Of a stretch of 64,000 nucleotides of DNA, positions 60,844 through 64,000 are shown in pieces. Position 1 is the stretch's first letter. Every line of letters starts with the position of its first letter. A model generated the notes under the pieces. It saw only the letters and a program-made list of their open reading frames with translations, did not search any database and was not told where the DNA came from. The position numbers were made by a program, and so were the translations under genes. The DNA comes from Polyporus tsugae (lineage: Eukaryota; Basidiomycota; Agaricomycetes; Polyporales; Polyporaceae), in the NCBI GenBank assembly GCA_024305745.1, contig JAHRBS010000012.1, positions 2,733,001 to 2,797,000 on the forward strand, in the 5' to 3' direction.

Positions 60844-63097
60844 ATGTCTGGCCTGCTGTGGCTTCCTGCAGAGCTCATTGAGACCATTCTGATCGATTGC
60901 AACATCGAAGGCCACCCTTCCTCTCTCGCCGCCCTTGGCCAGGTTTGCCGACAGCTCCGCACCCTCATATATGATGCCTCAGACCATCATCTTTGGCGTG
61001 CTCTATTCCTAACCACCTTCGACGATCCGAGACTGTTACGCGGTGTCAACGAAGGTTACCGTTGAGCACAAGTTCTCTTCGTACTGCTGACTGATAAGTG
61101 CGATCCAGATGTCGATTGGCAACACGCGTTCACGGAACGCACCTGGGCCACCAACTTCCTTCAACGAAGGGCATACCCACTTCCAGTCTCGCCCAAAAAG
61201 CGCACTCTCCGCTCGACCACGTCGATCATGTATCCTATCGACAGCTTCCCTGCGGCCCAGGACTCGGATCCCGGGAACCACATCCGCCTCCTGAAGGCTC
61301 TTATTTCCGTCATCAGCACTGCGCGCCAATCCCTTCGGCACCAGCTGCTCTCTCAGTCAACAAACAGCTCTGACCTGACTCAAGCCCACGCCCGGACGTC
61401 CGTCTACCCACATAGTGTCCAGGATCAGACTCCCTCCCTCAACATCGCCTACCTGAGGCAAAGGCTCTCGCACGGGCTCCCGTTTACCCTCATTCAGCAT
61501 ATATTCTCTTGGAATGCCGCGGGTTATGGGTGCAATACTCCGGAGAGCCAGAGCTTCTGCCAGCTCACGGCCTACCTCGGTTTCCTCCCTATCCCCGTCG
61601 TCGACGCCGAGACAATAACCGCATCCCCTCCTTCCTGCTCGAATCAGAGACGGGCGGGCAAGTCCCGCACGGATCCAAGGGAAGACGAGAAGATAGAAGT
61701 GCAAGACATGAGCGAGACGGCGCAGAGGGCCCGCGCGAGGGAACACGCGAGACCACGTGCGTTCCGCATGCAGTACCTCTCGAAGAGGCGGAACTGGGGC
61801 CCCTACCTCGCCATCCTACCACGCACCCCGAACGAGAGCGACGGTGGTGTGGATATCCTCGACGCGGCCGCGGAGGACTTCGACTCCGACTCCGACGCGG
61901 ACTACGTCCCGCCGGACGACGCGAGCACGAGCACGTCCTCTGCCACTCCGGAACTCACGGTCGGCCCTGGGCCGTCACCTTCGACGGGCACGCTGCCCAC
62001 CATCGAGCAGCTCCGCCCTGACTGGGCATGGCTCGCCGCTGCGCGCATCGTCGCAGAGTGCAAGCTTCGCAACCACGTGGACGTGAAGGATATAGCGAAG
62101 CTCGAAGACTGGGACAACCTCCGCGCAGGCACGTGGGTCCCACAGCCTCCGAGGCCCAGTCCAGACCATACGCCGAAGGAGTTAGCGCAGGTACAAGAGC
62201 CAGACGGACAAGTTGAAGAATGGAGAAACCACGAACACGACTGGGCCGGTGCGGAGGGGATCTGGAGGTCGGTGTCGGACGTATCCTTCTCGCTAGCTGG
62301 TCTATGTCTGACCCGCCTACCCGTGCAGACGTCTCGTGTGCTGGCTGGACTATGAAGACCTCATGTGTGCGTATCCTATCGCTGAGACTGACCCGATGCC
62401 CAACTGACCTGTTCTGTGCCCCAGATCACAATGTCAGTCTTGTCCTTCTCCCGCCCATCCCTCCCGCCCATCCCTCGTTCTTACGAACATCGATGCAGAA
62501 TCACGGAAATTTTCAAGACCCAGAGCTCGACGAGGCGTGGATCATCGTCCCGATGTCCCTCCGCATCACCGGCTACTCCGTGCCCTCGCTCCCGCAGCTC
62601 TTCCCGGACCGGCCGACGATCCACGTGGAGGGCGAGATGGGCGGCGGCGGGTGGGTCGGAAGCTTCGACGGGGCCGACGAGGACGTCCGCCGGGTGCACG
62701 GCACGGTGAGTATGCTGTCTGACGGGAGCGTGCGCTGGTCCACGGTGCGTGCATGCCCTTTATTCTAGTCGCGACAACCTAACAGGCTCATCTTTGAACC
62801 TGTCCCCCCCCCCCCCTCCCCGCCTTCGCCCCACCTTGCAAACGCGGACGCGCGACAGACGTCGACTGCGCCGGGGTCGAATGAGGACGAGTGGGCGTCC
62901 GAGTCCGTCCAGCTGGGCGGGGTGGGCTCGGCGATGGGCGCGCTCGGGATGTGGACGGGCGCATTGCACGAGGACGCCGACCCGCTAGGTAAGTGACGTT
63001 GTCCTGTGGCGCCCGCCCCCTCTGCTACGCTCGCTGACTCGCGTCGTCCGATGTCCGTCTCTCCACAGGCGTGATCTGGCAGTGGCGCGTCGGCTGA
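60844..63097 (+). CDS. F-box protein, fungal family ending in a WxWRV-type tail
   Basis: Probable SCF ubiquitin-ligase adaptor. Exons: 60844-61054, 61109-62267, 62329-62366, 62425-62432, 62499-62705 or 62744, 62769-62988 and 63069-63097. The F-box is at the N-terminus (LPAELIETILIDCNIEGHP, LAALGQVCRQLRTLIYD). A long middle region contains FTERTWATNFLQRRA, an acidic linker (FDSDSDADYVPPDD) and RLVCWLDYEDLMYHN. The C-terminal part holds LRITGYSVPSLPQLFPDRPT, SVQLGGVGSAMGALGMWTGA and the ending GVIWQWRV, typical of this fungal group. Exon 4 is only 8 nt. Intron 5 is ambiguous: a 63-nt intron at 62706-62768 fits all phases, while keeping the family-like DGSVRWS would need a 24-nt intron. A poly-C run in exon 6 (62803-62817) is a sequencing-error risk. 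Confidence 0.8.
62803..62817. repeat. Homopolymeric C run inside an exon
   Basis: About 14-15 consecutive C residues in exon 6 of the F-box gene. Length errors here would shift the frame. Confidence 0.8.
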
Positions 63098-64000
63098 GCG
63101 ATCCGTGCGCTATCGCCCTCTTTCGTCTATCCTCAGCGCGTGCCTGACATATTACACAGAGAGACGCTCGAACCACACCCCTTAAGTTGGCGATTGAGGC
63201 GTCGGCCAACTTTGAGGACGCCAATATAGGGATTGCCCCATCCAGTATCTGGCGATGCACGCTGCGCGCGCGCGCGCGCAACGTCCGACGGGTGCTTCGC
63301 TGGCTTATCCGTTCTTCGTCGATTAGTAGGTTTCCGTATTCACACACACGCCCATTGCGTATTGGGGCCCCCTGTGTCCCGTGAGCTCCGCGCGCACCCC
63401 ACAAACCCCGCTGTACTTCTCCCGCTGTATGTCCGGGTTTGCGGTAGTGGCCGCGTCGTGGGTCCGCCGTGCAGCCTGGACCTACGAACCTCGGTCGGCA
63501 TCTGTCTTCTTCTTCCCAGTGCGACACACGGTGCGATGGATGCGGCGGGTCCGGTTTGCCTTTGGCCGGGGTCTGCTGGTGCGGTCCTTGTGAACGCGAA
63601 CCTGGTCAGCTTCCGGGTATCAGGAAAGCAAGCGTGTTGCCTATCTGCACGGTGTTGCGCTCGGGGACTCTCAACGCTCGAGCATCTCACGATAAGCATT
63701 GACTACGGGAAAATGACGCTTTGCGTGCAAGGTTACAGTGCGACATATGTCGCCCTATCCGATGCCGCGAACCTTGTTGCCCACTCGTGACGACCGTCGC
63801 ATACGTAAAGCACTTTGACTCCTTACGAATCACACCCGTTTTGAGGGGTTCCCCGCACGATTGTGGAAAATCCATTCAGGCGAGGTTAAACCTCTCATCC
63901 AGCAGTTGACTCCAATTGATATCGTGTTCATGAGTCGAGGTCGTACAAATGTCTAGCAGTACAGTGCGCCGCATATAGTCTACATCGGATATCATGTTCC
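63098..64000. other. 3' flank, no gene recognised
   Basis: Contains a short CG alternation (GCGCGCGCGCGCG near 63265-63278) and competing short ORFs without motifs. A 185-codon plus-strand ORF at 63233-63790 has no recognisable features. Confidence 0.4.

Overview
The window looks like nuclear DNA of an agaricomycete basidiomycete. Genes are dense and GC-rich and carry many introns, mostly 50-65 nt with GT(A/G)NGT donors. The recognisable genes are typical of this group: a pentafunctional AROM start, an alternative NADH dehydrogenase, a ferric reductase, a class III chitinase, DUF6533-like and F-box proteins. Exon models were built by hand from splice consensus, phase bookkeeping and family motifs, without tools.

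Layout. 0-24.5 kb is gene-rich: the ARO1 5' end (-), type II NADH dehydrogenase (+), ferric reductase (+), a secreted DUF5695-like protein (-), GH18 chitinase (-), C2H2 zinc-finger factor (-), HAD phosphatase (+), an unknown protein (-) and two tandem F-box-like paralogues (-), the second broken by an in-frame TGA. 24.5-36.8 kb is gene-poor: one decayed DUF6533-type membrane protein gene and one intact dual-specificity phosphatase. 36.8-43.3 kb holds one 2061-residue disordered Ser-rich protein. 44-57 kb is accessory: a PEBP gene sits among at least four members of an unnamed divergent family ('family X' here) that share a C-terminal ITKGxLA...QP signature, some complete and some fragmentary. 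57.6-59.1 kb is a hAT-like non-autonomous DNA transposon with 32-bp inverted termini and a perfect 8-bp target duplication. It lies just behind a short-chain dehydrogenase pseudogene. The window ends with an intact third F-box gene.

How the genes relate. No biosynthetic cluster is evident. The NADH dehydrogenase and ferric reductase are adjacent and co-oriented, and both are flavin redox enzymes. The chitinase and the DUF5695-like protein are neighbouring secreted proteins, probably acting on polysaccharide. The 24-32 kb and 44-61 kb zones show gene birth and decay: tandem duplication, premature stops, a frameshift, fragments and a transposon insertion.
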